From Halobaculum marinum (GTDB lineage: Archaea; Halobacteriota; Halobacteria; Halobacteriales; Haloferacaceae), in contig NZ_CP119990.1 in NCBI RefSeq assembly GCF_029338555.1, forward strand, positions 124,001 through 188,000: a DNA stretch of 64,000 nucleotides. The letters run 5' to 3'. Numbering within the stretch: the stretch's first letter is position 1; every line of letters starts with the position of its first letter. The position numbers and the translations under genes were made by a program. Below the pieces are notes generated by a model, which saw nothing but the letters and a program-made list of their open reading frames with translations, made no database searches and was not told the DNA's origin. Positions 8,096-17,288 of the stretch are shown here, piece by piece.

Positions 8096-10024
8096 TCAGT
8101 CCCCCTCGTCGCCGTCTGCCGCGAGCACCTCCGACTGGCGGTCGAGCGCTCGTTCGAGGAACGCCGGCGGTAGCGACGCGAGGTCGCCCGTCTGGACCCG
8201 CCAGAAGTCGGCGTACAGACCGTCGGCGGCCAGCAGGTCAGCGTGGGTGCCGTCCTCGACGACCCGCCCGTCGTCGAGCACGAGGATCCGGTCGGCCTCT
8301 CGGACCGTCGACAGGCGGTGGGCGATGACGAACGTCGTGCGCTCGGCGGCGAACGCGTCGAGGCGCGCCCGGATGATCGCCTCCGTCTCCGTGTCGACAG
8401 CTGAGGTGGCCTCGTCGAGCACGAGAATCGCGGGGTCTTTCAGCATCGTCCGGGCGAGCGCGAGGCGCTGGCGCTGGCCGCCAGACAGTTTCACGCCGCG
8501 TTCGCCGACGAGCGTGTCGTAGCCGTCCGGGAGTCGCTCGATGAACTCGTGGGCGTGAGCGCGCCGCGCGGCCTGTTCGACGGCGTCGTCGCTCGCGTCG
8601 AAGGTGCCGTAGGCGATGTTGTCGCGGACGCTCCCGAAGAACAGGAACGGCTCTTGACTCACGTAGCCGACCGACCGCCGGAGGCTCCGGAGGGTCACCT
8701 CGCGCACGTCCGTCCCGTCGATCCGGACGGCACCCTCGTCGGGGTCGTACAGCCGCGGGAGCAGTTTCAACAGGGTCGACTTGCCGGCGCCGGTGGGGCC
8801 GACAACGCCGACGGTCTCCCCGCCGTCGACCGCGAACGACACGTCGTGAATCACCTCCTCGTCGCCGTAGGCGAACGAGACGCCGTCGAACGTGACGGCG
8901 CCGTCGGTCACGACCAAAGGCTCGGCACCCGGCGCGTCGCCGACGGCGGGGTCGCGGGTCATCACGGCGCGCACGCGACCGGCGGCGGCCTTCGCCCGCT
9001 CGTAGCTGTCGACGATGTTGCCGAGGCGGACGATGGGCCAGACGAACTGCTGGGCGTAGATGACGAACGTGACGAACTCGCCGGGCGACAGCGTCCCCGA
9101 CAGCCCGAACGGAGGGCGACCGAGCACCCACAGGCCGCCGACGAGGAACGTGATGGCGAACCCGACGCCGGAGACGACGTTCAACCCCGGGAAGTAGGTG
9201 ATCCGGATACGGACGGCCGCCAGCGTCGCGCGGAGGTACTCGGTCGACGACTCGGCGACGCGGTCGCGCTCGTACGCCTCCGCACCCTCGGTCTTGATCA
9301 CCTCGATGCCGCCGACGTTGTTCTCCAGTCGGGAGTTGAGGTCGCCGATCTCCTCGCGGATCGAGAGGTACCGCGGCTCGATGACCCGCGTGAACAGCAG
9401 CGTGAACGCCGCGAGCAGGGGAACCGGGAGGAGGGTGACGGCAGTGAGCGGGAGGTTCAACCCGACGAGGATCACGCCGATGCCGACGATGGTCGCGACG
9501 ATCCACAGCGTCGCGCTGACGGCGTTCTCGAGGAACGACTCCAGCGCGTTCACGTCGTTGTTGAGGACGCTCATCAGGTCACCCGTCCGGCGCCCCGAGA
9601 AGTACGCCAGATCGAGTCGCTGGAGGCGGTCGTAGGCGTCCACGCGGAGGTCACGCTGGACGCGCTGGGCGAACACGCTCCAGCCCCAGTTCTCGACCCA
9701 CGAGGCCAGCGCCCCCAACAGCGTCGCCGTCAGCAACACGCCGATCGAGAACAGGAGTTGGTCGACCGGCGCGGCGGGAACGATCGACTCGGGGACGAAC
9801 GGCAGGCTGTACGGCCGCTCACGCAGGAACACCGCGTCGACGGCGACGCCGATCACCAGCGCGGGGAGCAGGCCGAACAGGCGGCCGGCGACGGTGAAGG
9901 CGGCGGCCAGGAGGGCGTACGCGCTGCTGTCCCGGCCGTAGGTGAGGTAGAGGCGCCAGATGGGGTTCTCGCGCCACGACCCCGGTTCGTCGGGGTCTGC
10001 GTTCGGGGCGGGGGCCGCGTCCAT
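8096..10024 (-). CDS. ABC exporter, fused membrane and ATPase domains
   Basis: A 642-residue half-transporter of the type IV (MsbA/MDR-like) exporter family. Six transmembrane helices fill residues about 30-335. The nucleotide-binding domain has Walker A GPTGAGKST, signature LSGGQRQRLALAR, Walker B ILVLDEATSAVD and the switch histidine in IAHRLSTVR. It presumably works as a homodimer in the cytoplasmic membrane, exporting a lipid, drug or peptide. No partner half-transporter or substrate gene lies beside it. The start is ATG 10024. Confidence 0.95.
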   Translation of the reverse strand: MDAAPAPNADPDEPGSWRENPIWRLYLTYGRDSSAYALLAAAFTVAGRLFGLLPALVIGVAVDAVFLRERPYSLPFVPESIVPAAPVDQLLFSIGVLLTATLLGALASWVENWGWSVFAQRVQRDLRVDAYDRLQRLDLAYFSGRRTGDLMSVLNNDVNALESFLENAVSATLWIVATIVGIGVILVGLNLPLTAVTLLPVPLLAAFTLLFTRVIEPRYLSIREEIGDLNSRLENNVGGIEVIKTEGAEAYERDRVAESSTEYLRATLAAVRIRITYFPGLNVVSGVGFAITFLVGGLWVLGRPPFGLSGTLSPGEFVTFVIYAQQFVWPIVRLGNIVDSYERAKAAAGRVRAVMTRDPAVGDAPGAEPLVVTDGAVTFDGVSFAYGDEEVIHDVSFAVDGGETVGVVGPTGAGKSTLLKLLPRLYDPDEGAVRIDGTDVREVTLRSLRRSVGYVSQEPFLFFGSVRDNIAYGTFDASDDAVEQAARRAHAHEFIERLPDGYDTLVGERGVKLSGGQRQRLALARTMLKDPAILVLDEATSAVDTETEAIIRARLDAFAAERTTFVIAHRLSTVREADRILVLDDGRVVEDGTHADLLAADGLYADFWRVQTGDLASLPPAFLERALDRQSEVLAADGDEGD

Positions 10025-10161
10025 TCCCGCTCCGTAGCACTCGGACGCGTATCAGTTGCGTGGCGACCGCGACCACCGGCTGTGTGGTGTGGTCGCCAGT
10101 GGTTCGCCGTGTGCGAGCACGGCCGCTGTGAGTCAAATCGGCGTTTGCGCCTACAGACGGC

Positions 10162-10168
10162 TTATGAT
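10162..10168 (+). promoter_or_regulatory. TATA-like box for the lipoprotein gene
   Basis: TTATGAT begins 28 nt upstream of the ATG at 10190, in the position usual for a haloarchaeal TATA box. Confidence 0.45.
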
Positions 10169-10189
10169 CCCAGCGAGCGATCTCCGTGT

Positions 10190-10915
10190 ATGCACACCAG
10201 ACGGTCTCTCCTCCAAAGCGGCGGCCTGCTCGGCCTCGCCGGCGTCACCGGGCTCGCGGGCTGTACGGCGACCGCGAATGACGACGACCCCCTCCCCGAC
10301 GGCGGTGACGACGGCTCCGGCGACGGCAACGGCGGCTCCGAACCCTCCGATCGCGAGTACCCGCCGGGATCGACCCACGAGGCGACGATCACCGGCGTCG
10401 ACGACGCACCCGACCTGCCGGTCGCACCGCGCGTGTCGCTCGCAAACCCCTACGTGACCGAGGGACAGCCGGTCGTCCTCCGCGTCGACGTGGACAACCC
10501 GACCGACGAGCCGGTGAGGATTGGCGAGTACCGGCCCGTCGTGTTCCAGTACGTGTACGACACTGACGGGACGCTCGTGTGGTACCCCCACTCCGAGCGC
10601 TCGACTGACGGCGAGCCGGACCGGGCGGTTCCGGACCTCGACCTCGCGGACGACGGCTGCTGGCGGCTCGCCTCGGGGATCGCCCAGACGATGGAGTACG
10701 GAACCGTCGAGATACCCGCGAATGGGACGCTCACGGCGTACGTCGGGCTGTACGCGACCGCCGACGCCCCCGAACCGGCGGATGGCTGCTTCCCGACTGG
10801 CGCGTTCCGGTTCGACACGAACTACACCGTGTTCGCGGACGGGATGGACGGCGACGACAACCCCAGCGCGACGTGGGGATTCGACCTCGCGATCGAGACG
10901 ATCGACAACGACTGA
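10190..10915 (+). CDS. Tat lipoprotein of unknown function
   Basis: A 241-residue exported protein. It starts MHTRRSLLQSGGLLGL, a twin-arginine signal, followed by the lipobox LAGC at residues about 22-25, so it is probably anchored outside through a lipid-modified Cys. A low-complexity Asp/Gly/Ser linker (about residues 30-55) leads to a beta-rich domain containing VVLRVDVDNPTDEPVRIGEY, which resembles an immunoglobulin-like intracellular proteinase-inhibitor (BsuPI) or CARDB-like fold. The BsuPI-like reading is an inference. A much longer open frame upstream is antisense to the ABC exporter and is not coding. Confidence 0.85.
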   Translation: MHTRRSLLQSGGLLGLAGVTGLAGCTATANDDDPLPDGGDDGSGDGNGGSEPSDREYPPGSTHEATITGVDDAPDLPVAPRVSLANPYVTEGQPVVLRVDVDNPTDEPVRIGEYRPVVFQYVYDTDGTLVWYPHSERSTDGEPDRAVPDLDLADDGCWRLASGIAQTMEYGTVEIPANGTLTAYVGLYATADAPEPADGCFPTGAFRFDTNYTVFADGMDGDDNPSATWGFDLAIETIDND

Positions 10916-10981
10916 ACTGGAGGCGACGACGGGGATCCCGCCACTCTACCGACGGTCGCTCTCGACACCGTCCGAGAGCGG

Positions 10982-12253
10982 TCAGGTCGACTCGACCGTT
11001 CGGTCGGCCATTGCGGCGCCGTCGGCGCCGTCCAGGATCCGCCGGAGCAACGGAGGCGTCATCGCGGAGGTGGTCACGGCCACGAGAAGCACCACCGTGT
11101 ACATCCGAGGGCTCAAGATTCCGAGGTCGAGCCCGACGGTCGCGATCACGATCTCGATCGCGCCGCGGGCGTTCAGCCCGACGCCCATCCCGGCCGCCTC
11201 CGTCCGATCGTAGCCGAGCGCGGTGGCCGCGACGTACACCCCGCCGACCTTGCCGACGGTGGCGACGGCGAGCGTCACGGCCCCGACGACCGCCACGGTC
11301 GGGTCCGCCAACAGACCGAGATCGGCGTCGAGCCCAGCGACCCCGAAGAAGACGGGCGCGAACACGCGGAGCGTTCCACGCTCGAACACCGAGCGCGCAC
11401 GCTCGGAGATTCCGCCCGATCTGGCGACCAACACGCCCGCGACGAACGCGCCCAGCGCAGGCTCGATCCCAACGGCGTGCGCGAGGGCGCTCGCACCGAC
11501 CGCCGCGGCGACGACGACGAGGAGGTGGCCGGCCGCGTCGTCGTCGGGAAGTCGAGCCAGCACGGCGTCGACGACGCGTTGGCCGACGACCGCGGCGCCG
11601 AGCAGGAAGGCCGCGAGCACCAGCATCACCGCGGCGAACGCGCGCCCGTCGAACCGGCCGACGCGCGCGATCCCGACGACGACGCCGAGGAGGATCCACC
11701 CGACGATGTCGGTGAACATCGCCGTCGCGACCGTCCGCTGGCCGAACGGGCTGTCGAACGCGTCGAGATCGATGAGGATCCGGACGACGACGGGGATCGC
11801 GGAGATGCACAGCGACGTGGCCAGGAAGAGGGCGAACACGAGCCGCGAGGCCTCGCCCGTCAACAGACTGGCCGGGACGACGACGCCGACCCCGACGCCG
11901 AGCGCGAACGGCACGACGAGCCCGGCAGCGCCGATCGTCACCACGTCGCGGGCGTACGTCCGGATCAGTTCGACGTCCGTCTCAAGACCGGCGAGCGCGA
12001 GGAGCAACACCAATCCCAGTAGTGAGATCTCCGCCAGCAGTGGCAACGCGACCGCCGGAGCGAACAGGTCGGCGACCGAGGGGGCCAGCCGACCGACAAC
12101 CGACGGGCCGAGGACGAACCCGGTCGCGAGTTCGCCGACGACCCTGGTGAGCCCGAGCCGCTCGGTCAGCGACCCGAGGACGCGGGCGACGACGAGTAAC
12201 AGTCCGAGGAACGCCGCGAGCGTTGCGGCGTCCGCGAGGCCAAGTGCAGTCAT
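10982..12253 (-). CDS. Cation:proton antiporter, CPA2 (KefB/NapA-like)
   Basis: A 423-residue membrane protein with about 12-13 helices. The N-terminal region LVVARVLGSLTERLGLTRV, then VVGELATGFVLGPSVVG, is the classic first inverted-repeat segment of monovalent cation/proton antiporters; ALAGLETDVELIRTYARDV and LNARGAIEIVIATVGLDLG are further family hallmarks. It lacks a C-terminal TrkA-N domain, so it is a short form. The expected role is Na+ or K+ export against protons, important for osmotic and pH balance in halophiles. It is divergently arranged with the DUF21 gene at 12331. Confidence 0.93.
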   Translation of the reverse strand: MTALGLADAATLAAFLGLLLVVARVLGSLTERLGLTRVVGELATGFVLGPSVVGRLAPSVADLFAPAVALPLLAEISLLGLVLLLALAGLETDVELIRTYARDVVTIGAAGLVVPFALGVGVGVVVPASLLTGEASRLVFALFLATSLCISAIPVVVRILIDLDAFDSPFGQRTVATAMFTDIVGWILLGVVVGIARVGRFDGRAFAAVMLVLAAFLLGAAVVGQRVVDAVLARLPDDDAAGHLLVVVAAAVGASALAHAVGIEPALGAFVAGVLVARSGGISERARSVFERGTLRVFAPVFFGVAGLDADLGLLADPTVAVVGAVTLAVATVGKVGGVYVAATALGYDRTEAAGMGVGLNARGAIEIVIATVGLDLGILSPRMYTVVLLVAVTTSAMTPPLLRRILDGADGAAMADRTVEST

Positions 12254-12330
12254 CTCGGGAGCGGAACGGGAGTCACCGACGCTGGGCGATCGGATCGCTT
12301 CTGTGTGCCCGCGTTCGGTGAGCAGGTGTG

Positions 12331-12852
12331 ATGGAACTACTTCGCTCGCCCACCGGCTTGAGTCTCGTGGCGATTGTCGTGTTGGTGGGACTGAGCGCGT
12401 TCTTCTCCAGCAGCGAGACGGCCATCTTCACGCTCCCCGACGAGTGGATCGACGAGCACGCGAACAGTGGGGATCCCGACGGAGCGACGCTGCGCGACTT
12501 GCGTGACGACCCCCACCGGCTATTGGTGACGATCCTCGTCGGGAACAACGTCGTCAACGTCGCCATCGCCAGCCTCACGACGGTGCTGGCCACCGAGTAC
12601 CTGCCCGACGGGATGGGCGTCACGGTCGCCACGATCGCCGCCAGCTTCCTGATCCTGATCTTCGGCGAAATCGTGCCGAAGTCCTACGGGTTGGCCCGGG
12701 CCACGGAGTGGGCCGAGACCGTGGCTCGCCCGCTCGCGATCGTTGAGCTCCTCCTGTACCCGCTCGTCTTCGTCTTCGACCGCATCACGCGAGGGCTCAC
12801 CGCGGTCATCGGGGGCGAGGCGGACATCGAGACGCCGTACACCGACGAGTGA
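12331..12852 (+). CDS. DUF21/CNNM transmembrane domain protein, truncated
   Basis: A 173-residue protein consisting only of the N-terminal CNNM (DUF21) membrane module: SAFFSSSETAIFTLPDEW, NNVVNVAIASLTTVLAT, FGEIVPKSYGLARATEWAE. Full-length CorC/HlyC-type relatives continue with paired CBS domains and a CorC domain (over 400 residues); here the frame stops straight after the membrane module at PYTDE. It could be a remnant of a full transporter gene or a natural short form. An AGGTG sequence precedes the ATG. The fragment-like gene at 12931 follows closely. Confidence 0.75.
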   Translation: MELLRSPTGLSLVAIVVLVGLSAFFSSSETAIFTLPDEWIDEHANSGDPDGATLRDLRDDPHRLLVTILVGNNVVNVAIASLTTVLATEYLPDGMGVTVATIAASFLILIFGEIVPKSYGLARATEWAETVARPLAIVELLLYPLVFVFDRITRGLTAVIGGEADIETPYTDE

Positions 12853-12930
12853 GGCGGGTAGTGAGACCGTTGGGTCTGCCCTCGCTATCGTCGCTCGCTC
12901 GCCGAGCGACGAGAGGACATCTCGAAGCGG

Positions 12931-13173
12931 GTGACCCCACTGATCGCGGAGATTCTGCGGCGAAGCGATGGCTACACCACGGAGATCCGTCCCCAGGGGG
13001 TGTTCGAGGCGCTGTCTCTCCTGGAAGTCGTCGCGGCGAACGAGGACGCTCACAACGAGCTCGGTTGGAGCGGGGATGACGTGTTCAAAGAGATCGTCAT
13101 CACGATTCTGAACAGGGTCTGCTTCGGCAGTAACCAGCGGCTGTCCACGAATCGTGTCGGGTTCGACTACTGA
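12931..13173 (+). CDS. Hypothetical protein, possibly the C-terminal fragment of a larger gene
   Basis: An 80-residue frame beginning at GTG (VTPLIAEILRRSDGYTTEIR) and ending VGFDY. In-frame DNA upstream, back to about 12880, also reads as plausible protein (SLAERREDISKR) but has no obvious start, which suggests a decapitated gene. The base composition is a little lower in GC than the neighbours. No family was recognised. It lies 78 bp behind the truncated DUF21 gene, so the pair may mark a deletion scar. Confidence 0.5.
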   Translation: MTPLIAEILRRSDGYTTEIRPQGVFEALSLLEVVAANEDAHNELGWSGDDVFKEIVITILNRVCFGSNQRLSTNRVGFDY

Positions 13174-13282
13174 GGATACACGTTGCGCGTTCACCACTCC
13201 CTCGGCAACCGATCAGTGACTGAGAGATTCACCAGCCCCGGTGGACCGTACTCCTTTGGCTGAGGGTAGAAAAGACGATTAC

Positions 13283-14107
13283 ATGACAACTCTCGCGTCG
13301 CTCCGCCGGCGAGCTGCTACGCACCGCCTGGGCACCTACATCGCGCTTACGTTTCTCGTGACATGGGGGTTCTGGGGAGGCGTCGTCCTCTTCGAACCGT
13401 CTGCGACGACGCTTCTCCAACTCGTTGGCGGATTCGGACCGTTGATCGCCGCCGCGATCACCGCCTGGATCGCCGGGGATGTTCGTCCCTGGGCCGCGCA
13501 ACTCGTGCGCTGGCGGGTTCCAGTGCGGTGGTGGGCGTACGCTGTGCTCGTCCCGGGAGGGATCGTCGGCCTCGTCGTCGTCGGAAGCGTCGGATTCGGC
13601 GGCGGGATCGACGTCAGTCGGCTTCCCGGGGCCGGTTCGATCGTCGCGATCGGGGTCCTCACGTTCCTCCGCGGAGGGCTCGAGGAACCTGGCTGGCGTG
13701 GAATGGCGCTCCCCCTTCTCCAGAAGCGATTCAATGCGACCGTTGCGAGCGGCGTACTCGGCGTCGTTTGGACGACGTGGCACCTCCCGTTGTTCGTCAC
13801 ACAGGGGACGAACCAAGCGGGCTCCTCGCTCGTTTTGTACGGGATGAGCGTCCTCCCGCTCACGGTTCTTCTCACTGTTCTCTACAACAACACACGGGGA
13901 AGCGTCTTGCTGGCGATGCTGTTCCACACGACGTGGAACGCTATCCAGGGCGTGGTCGGTCCTGCCATCACGGGTGCTGGGCGAGTCTCTCCGAACGTGC
14001 TCGTCTTGGTCGTGCTGTGGATCGCTGCGCTGGGTGCGATCGCGATCCACGGCGTCAGCGATCTCTCAGGGGAACGTCTGATGGAGATCCCGCGCCCGAC
14101 ACGCTGA
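13283..14107 (+). CDS. CPBP-family intramembrane metalloprotease
   Basis: A 274-residue polytopic membrane protein of the CPBP (Abi/CAAX protease) family. The three motifs are present in order: EEPGWRG (the EExxxR motif, about residue 150), WTTWHLPLF with the metal-ligand His, and LFHTTWN (HxxxN, about residue 223). Related proteins cleave prenylated proteins or peptides within the membrane or act in bacteriocin self-immunity; the substrate here is unknown. The start is ATG 13283, 42 nt inside the longest frame, which removes a charged non-membrane extension. It is apparently monocistronic. Confidence 0.9.
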   Translation: MTTLASLRRRAATHRLGTYIALTFLVTWGFWGGVVLFEPSATTLLQLVGGFGPLIAAAITAWIAGDVRPWAAQLVRWRVPVRWWAYAVLVPGGIVGLVVVGSVGFGGGIDVSRLPGAGSIVAIGVLTFLRGGLEEPGWRGMALPLLQKRFNATVASGVLGVVWTTWHLPLFVTQGTNQAGSSLVLYGMSVLPLTVLLTVLYNNTRGSVLLAMLFHTTWNAIQGVVGPAITGAGRVSPNVLVLVVLWIAALGAIAIHGVSDLSGERLMEIPRPTR

Positions 14108-14435
14108 ACTTGCGTTCTGCCCGATCAACGTCGCCCAGTCTCGAGACCCCGACTCCCTCCACCTCCACCTGCTGAGCAGTCTCCCCGATCTCGCAGGGAG
14201 GTGTCGTCAGCAGGTGGGTGTGCCAACGGCGCCGGTGGGAGTGTCTCGCACGCCTCGGCGACACGGAGACACGCCACAACTGGAACTGGACGCGACCGCG
14301 TCGAGAGGGCCGTGAAGCGATCGCTCGCGAAGGTAGTTCACGTCTCGGAGTCGTCGAGGGCGGGAACCCCAACCCTCCCGACTCCCGCAACCCGATCCCG
14401 AAATCGCTTTCTCGCCGCTGCGGGAACGGAATTCC
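14108..14435 (+). other. Gene-free interval, 328 bp
   Basis: No convincing coding frame or RNA was seen. Short frames here translate to Ser/Arg/Pro-rich sequence unlike the acidic neighbours. The stretch should contain the promoter for the MFS gene; AAATCG then CTTTCTC lies about 30 nt before its GTG. Confidence 0.5.
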
Positions 14436-15773
14436 GTGCCGGCTGACGACCCAGACGACGACGCCGAGCGGGAGACGACGCCGCGTCGGGTGATCGCGAC
14501 GCTGTTCTTCATCGTGTTCCTCGACCTGCTCGGGTTCGGGATCCTCATCCCCGTGATCCCACTGTACGCCGAATCTTTCGGCGCCAACGAGTTCGTCGGG
14601 GGACTGCTCATTGCGACCTACTCACTGTTCCAGTTCGTCGGCGCACCCATCCTCGGTCGTCTCTCAGACGAGCGTGGGCGCCGGCCCGTCTTGCTGATCT
14701 CGTTGGCCGGCAGTGTGATCGCGTGGACGCTGTTCGGCGTCGCCGGCGAACTCGGCCCGCTCATCGGCGCGGCGAACGGACTCGTCGTCCTGTTCCTCGC
14801 CCGCGCGCTCGCCGGTGTGATGGGCGGCAACATCGCCACCGCGAACGCGTACATCGCCGACGTGACGCCGCCCGAGGAGCGCGCCAAGGGGCTCGGCATC
14901 CTCGGCGCGGCGTTCGGCCTCGGTTTCGTGTTCGGTCCCGCCATCGCGGGCGTCGTCTCCAGTCCGTTCGCGCTCTCGGTGTTCCGGGACGTACTCCCGG
15001 CGGTGGTGCCCGTCTCGGAGTTCACCATCCCTTCGTTCGTCGCGGCGACGCTGTCGGCGGCCAACCTCGTGGTGGCGTTCGTGGTGCTTCCTGAACCCCG
15101 CGAGCGCGTGGAGTCGGCAGCGTCGTCGGGGCGGTCGCGGCTCCGCGAGTTGCTCGACGCGGTCCGGTCGCCGGCCATCGGGACGCTCATCGTCTCGTTT
15201 TTCCTCGCGTCCTTCGCGTTCTCGGCGTTCGAGAGCCAGTTCATCTTCCTCACGAACGACCAACTCGGCTACGGCACCGCCGCCAACGCGGTGCTGCTCA
15301 CCTACATCGGCGTCGTCATCGCCATCGTGCAGGGAGGGCTGATCGGCCCGCTCACCGACCGGTTCGGCGAGTACCGTCTCGCCGTCGGTGGCGCGGCAAT
15401 CCAAGCGGTGACGCTCGCGCTGGTGCCGTTCGCTGTGACGTCCACGGTACTACCGGCGCTCGGCCCCGTCGAGTCGGGCGCCGTCGCACTCGCGCTGGTG
15501 TCGACCCCCCTGGCGGTCGGCAACGCCCTGACGAACGTCTCGCTGAACGCGCTCGTCTCGCGGACCGCCGGCGACGACGAACAGGGCGGCGCCTTCGGAC
15601 TCACGCAGTCGGCCGGCAGCCTCGCGCGGACGGTCGGCCCGGCGCTGGCGGGACTGCTGTACGTCGCCGTCGACTACTGGTCGCCGTTCGTCGCCGCCGG
15701 CGTCGTATTCGTGCCGGTCGTGTTCCTGCTGGTGCGCCTCGGTGAGGCGCGGTCGGTCCCGGTGCCCGAGTAG
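14436..15773 (+). CDS. MFS transporter (TetA/DHA1-like)
   Basis: A 445-residue major facilitator with 12 predicted helices. The first helix region FLDLLGFGILIPVIPLYAESFGA (residues about 23-45) and the loop 2-3 motif LGRLSDERGRRPVL are typical of drug:H+ antiporter-1 (TetA-like) proteins; LARALAGVMGGNIATANAYI gives the motif-C region. The likely function is proton-driven efflux of a small molecule. The start is GTG 14436; no better codon lies upstream. It is followed by glycerate kinase about 100 bp downstream, probably as a separate unit. Confidence 0.92.
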   Translation: MPADDPDDDAERETTPRRVIATLFFIVFLDLLGFGILIPVIPLYAESFGANEFVGGLLIATYSLFQFVGAPILGRLSDERGRRPVLLISLAGSVIAWTLFGVAGELGPLIGAANGLVVLFLARALAGVMGGNIATANAYIADVTPPEERAKGLGILGAAFGLGFVFGPAIAGVVSSPFALSVFRDVLPAVVPVSEFTIPSFVAATLSAANLVVAFVVLPEPRERVESAASSGRSRLRELLDAVRSPAIGTLIVSFFLASFAFSAFESQFIFLTNDQLGYGTAANAVLLTYIGVVIAIVQGGLIGPLTDRFGEYRLAVGGAAIQAVTLALVPFAVTSTVLPALGPVESGAVALALVSTPLAVGNALTNVSLNALVSRTAGDDEQGGAFGLTQSAGSLARTVGPALAGLLYVAVDYWSPFVAAGVVFVPVVFLLVRLGEARSVPVPE

Positions 15774-15875
15774 GCAATCGGCGACCCGCCGCTTCGAGAA
15801 CGCGCGGGTCGCCTCAAGGAACGCGCGGGTGGCCCCGCCGGTGGAGTTAACGGCCACTCCACGAGTCGATCCGTC

Positions 15876-17279
15876 ATGTCGAACGACGAACGACCGACGG
15901 TCACGGTCGACCGGCCGGGGGCCACCTCCGACCCCTCGTCCGCCGAGCGCACCGCGCTGGCGTGCTTGCGCGCAGGCGTGGCCGCCGCGCACCCCAGGCG
16001 TGTCGTCGTCGACGGTGTCTCGGTCACCGGCGACACCCTCCGCGTCGCGAACGCCGAGTACGACCTCACGGCCCACGACCGACTGATCGTCGTCGGCGGG
16101 GGGAAGGCGGCCGACGGCGTGGCAACCGCATTGGAGGCGGTCCTCGGCGACCGAATCGACGACGGCGTCGTCGTGTGCGACGCGGTCGCCGACGCTGACG
16201 AGGGTGGGGCAACGGACGGGACCCGACGGGTCCGACGCGTCCGTGGTGGTCATCCGGTCCCGACGGCCGAGGGCGTCGCGGGGACCGAGGCGGCGCTGGA
16301 GCTCGTCAGATCGGCCGACGAGCGGACGCTCGTCCTCGCGGTCGTGACGGGCGGGGCGAGTGCGCTGTTCGCCGCGCCTGCGACGGGGGTCGACCTCGAC
16401 GCGCTCCGCCACACGACGCGCGCGCTGTTGGACGCGGGCGCCGAGATTAGCGAGATCAACGCGGTCCGCAAACACCTCTCGCGCGTCAAGGGCGGGCGCT
16501 TGGCGGCGGCAGCCGCGCCGGCGACGGTGGTCGGACTCGCGCTCAGCGACGTGGTGGGCGACGACCTCGCCGTGATCGGGAGCGGGCCGACGGCACCCGA
16601 CGAGTCGACGTTCGCCGACGCGCTCGCGGTGCTCGACCGGTACGATCTCGCCGTCCCGTCGGGGGTGCGGACGCATCTGGAACGCGGTGCAGGCGGCGAG
16701 GTCTCGGAGACGCCCGGATCCGACGACCCGGCGTTCGACCGCGTCACGACGCACGTGCTGGCGAACGCCCGCACTGGGATCGACGCGGCGGCAGCCACAG
16801 CGCGCGACCGCGGCTACGAGCCGTGTGTGCTCTCCAGTCGGATCCGAGGGGAAGCGAGCGCGGCGGGCGTCACCCACGCCGCCGTCGCGGAGGAGGTCGC
16901 CGCCTCGGGCGACCCGGTCGACCCGCCGGCGGTCGTCCTCTCGGGCGGCGAGACGACCGTCACCGTCACCGGCGACGGCGTCGGCGGCCCGAACTTGGCG
17001 TGCGCGCTCGCGACGGGGATCGAGTTCGCCGACCCGCGCTCGCCGCTCGCGGGTCGCGACTGCGCGTTTCTCGCGGTCGACACCGACGGGCGCGACGGCA
17101 GCACCGACGCCGCGGGGGCGCTCGTAACGCCCGAGACGGTCGTCGACCGGGCGACCGCCCGCGACGCACTGGCGGCCGACGACGCGCTCCCGGCGCTCGA
17201 CGACCGCGGCGCGCTCGTCGTCACTGGCGCGACTGGGACGAACGTGAACGACCTTCGGGTGCTCGTCGTCGAGGAGTGA
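15876..17279 (+). CDS. Glycerate 2-kinase (GckA/MOFRL family, DUF4147)
   Basis: A 467-residue kinase that converts D-glycerate to 2-phosphoglycerate with ATP. The N-terminal DUF4147 domain shows VVGGGKAADGVA (about residue 75), TGGASALF, INAVRKHLSRVKGGRLA and ALSDVVGDDLAVIGSGPT; the C-terminal MOFRL domain shows VLSGGETTVTV, then GVGGPNLACALA and a closing TDGRDGSTDAAGALV. These are all diagnostic. In haloarchaea the product feeds lower glycolysis from glycerate. An AGTTAACG box lies about 31 nt before the ATG. It is convergent with the gene at 17289, with 9 bp between stops. Confidence 0.95.
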   Translation: MSNDERPTVTVDRPGATSDPSSAERTALACLRAGVAAAHPRRVVVDGVSVTGDTLRVANAEYDLTAHDRLIVVGGGKAADGVATALEAVLGDRIDDGVVVCDAVADADEGGATDGTRRVRRVRGGHPVPTAEGVAGTEAALELVRSADERTLVLAVVTGGASALFAAPATGVDLDALRHTTRALLDAGAEISEINAVRKHLSRVKGGRLAAAAAPATVVGLALSDVVGDDLAVIGSGPTAPDESTFADALAVLDRYDLAVPSGVRTHLERGAGGEVSETPGSDDPAFDRVTTHVLANARTGIDAAAATARDRGYEPCVLSSRIRGEASAAGVTHAAVAEEVAASGDPVDPPAVVLSGGETTVTVTGDGVGGPNLACALATGIEFADPRSPLAGRDCAFLAVDTDGRDGSTDAAGALVTPETVVDRATARDALAADDALPALDDRGALVVTGATGTNVNDLRVLVVEE

Positions 17280-17288
17280 CGGGACGGG

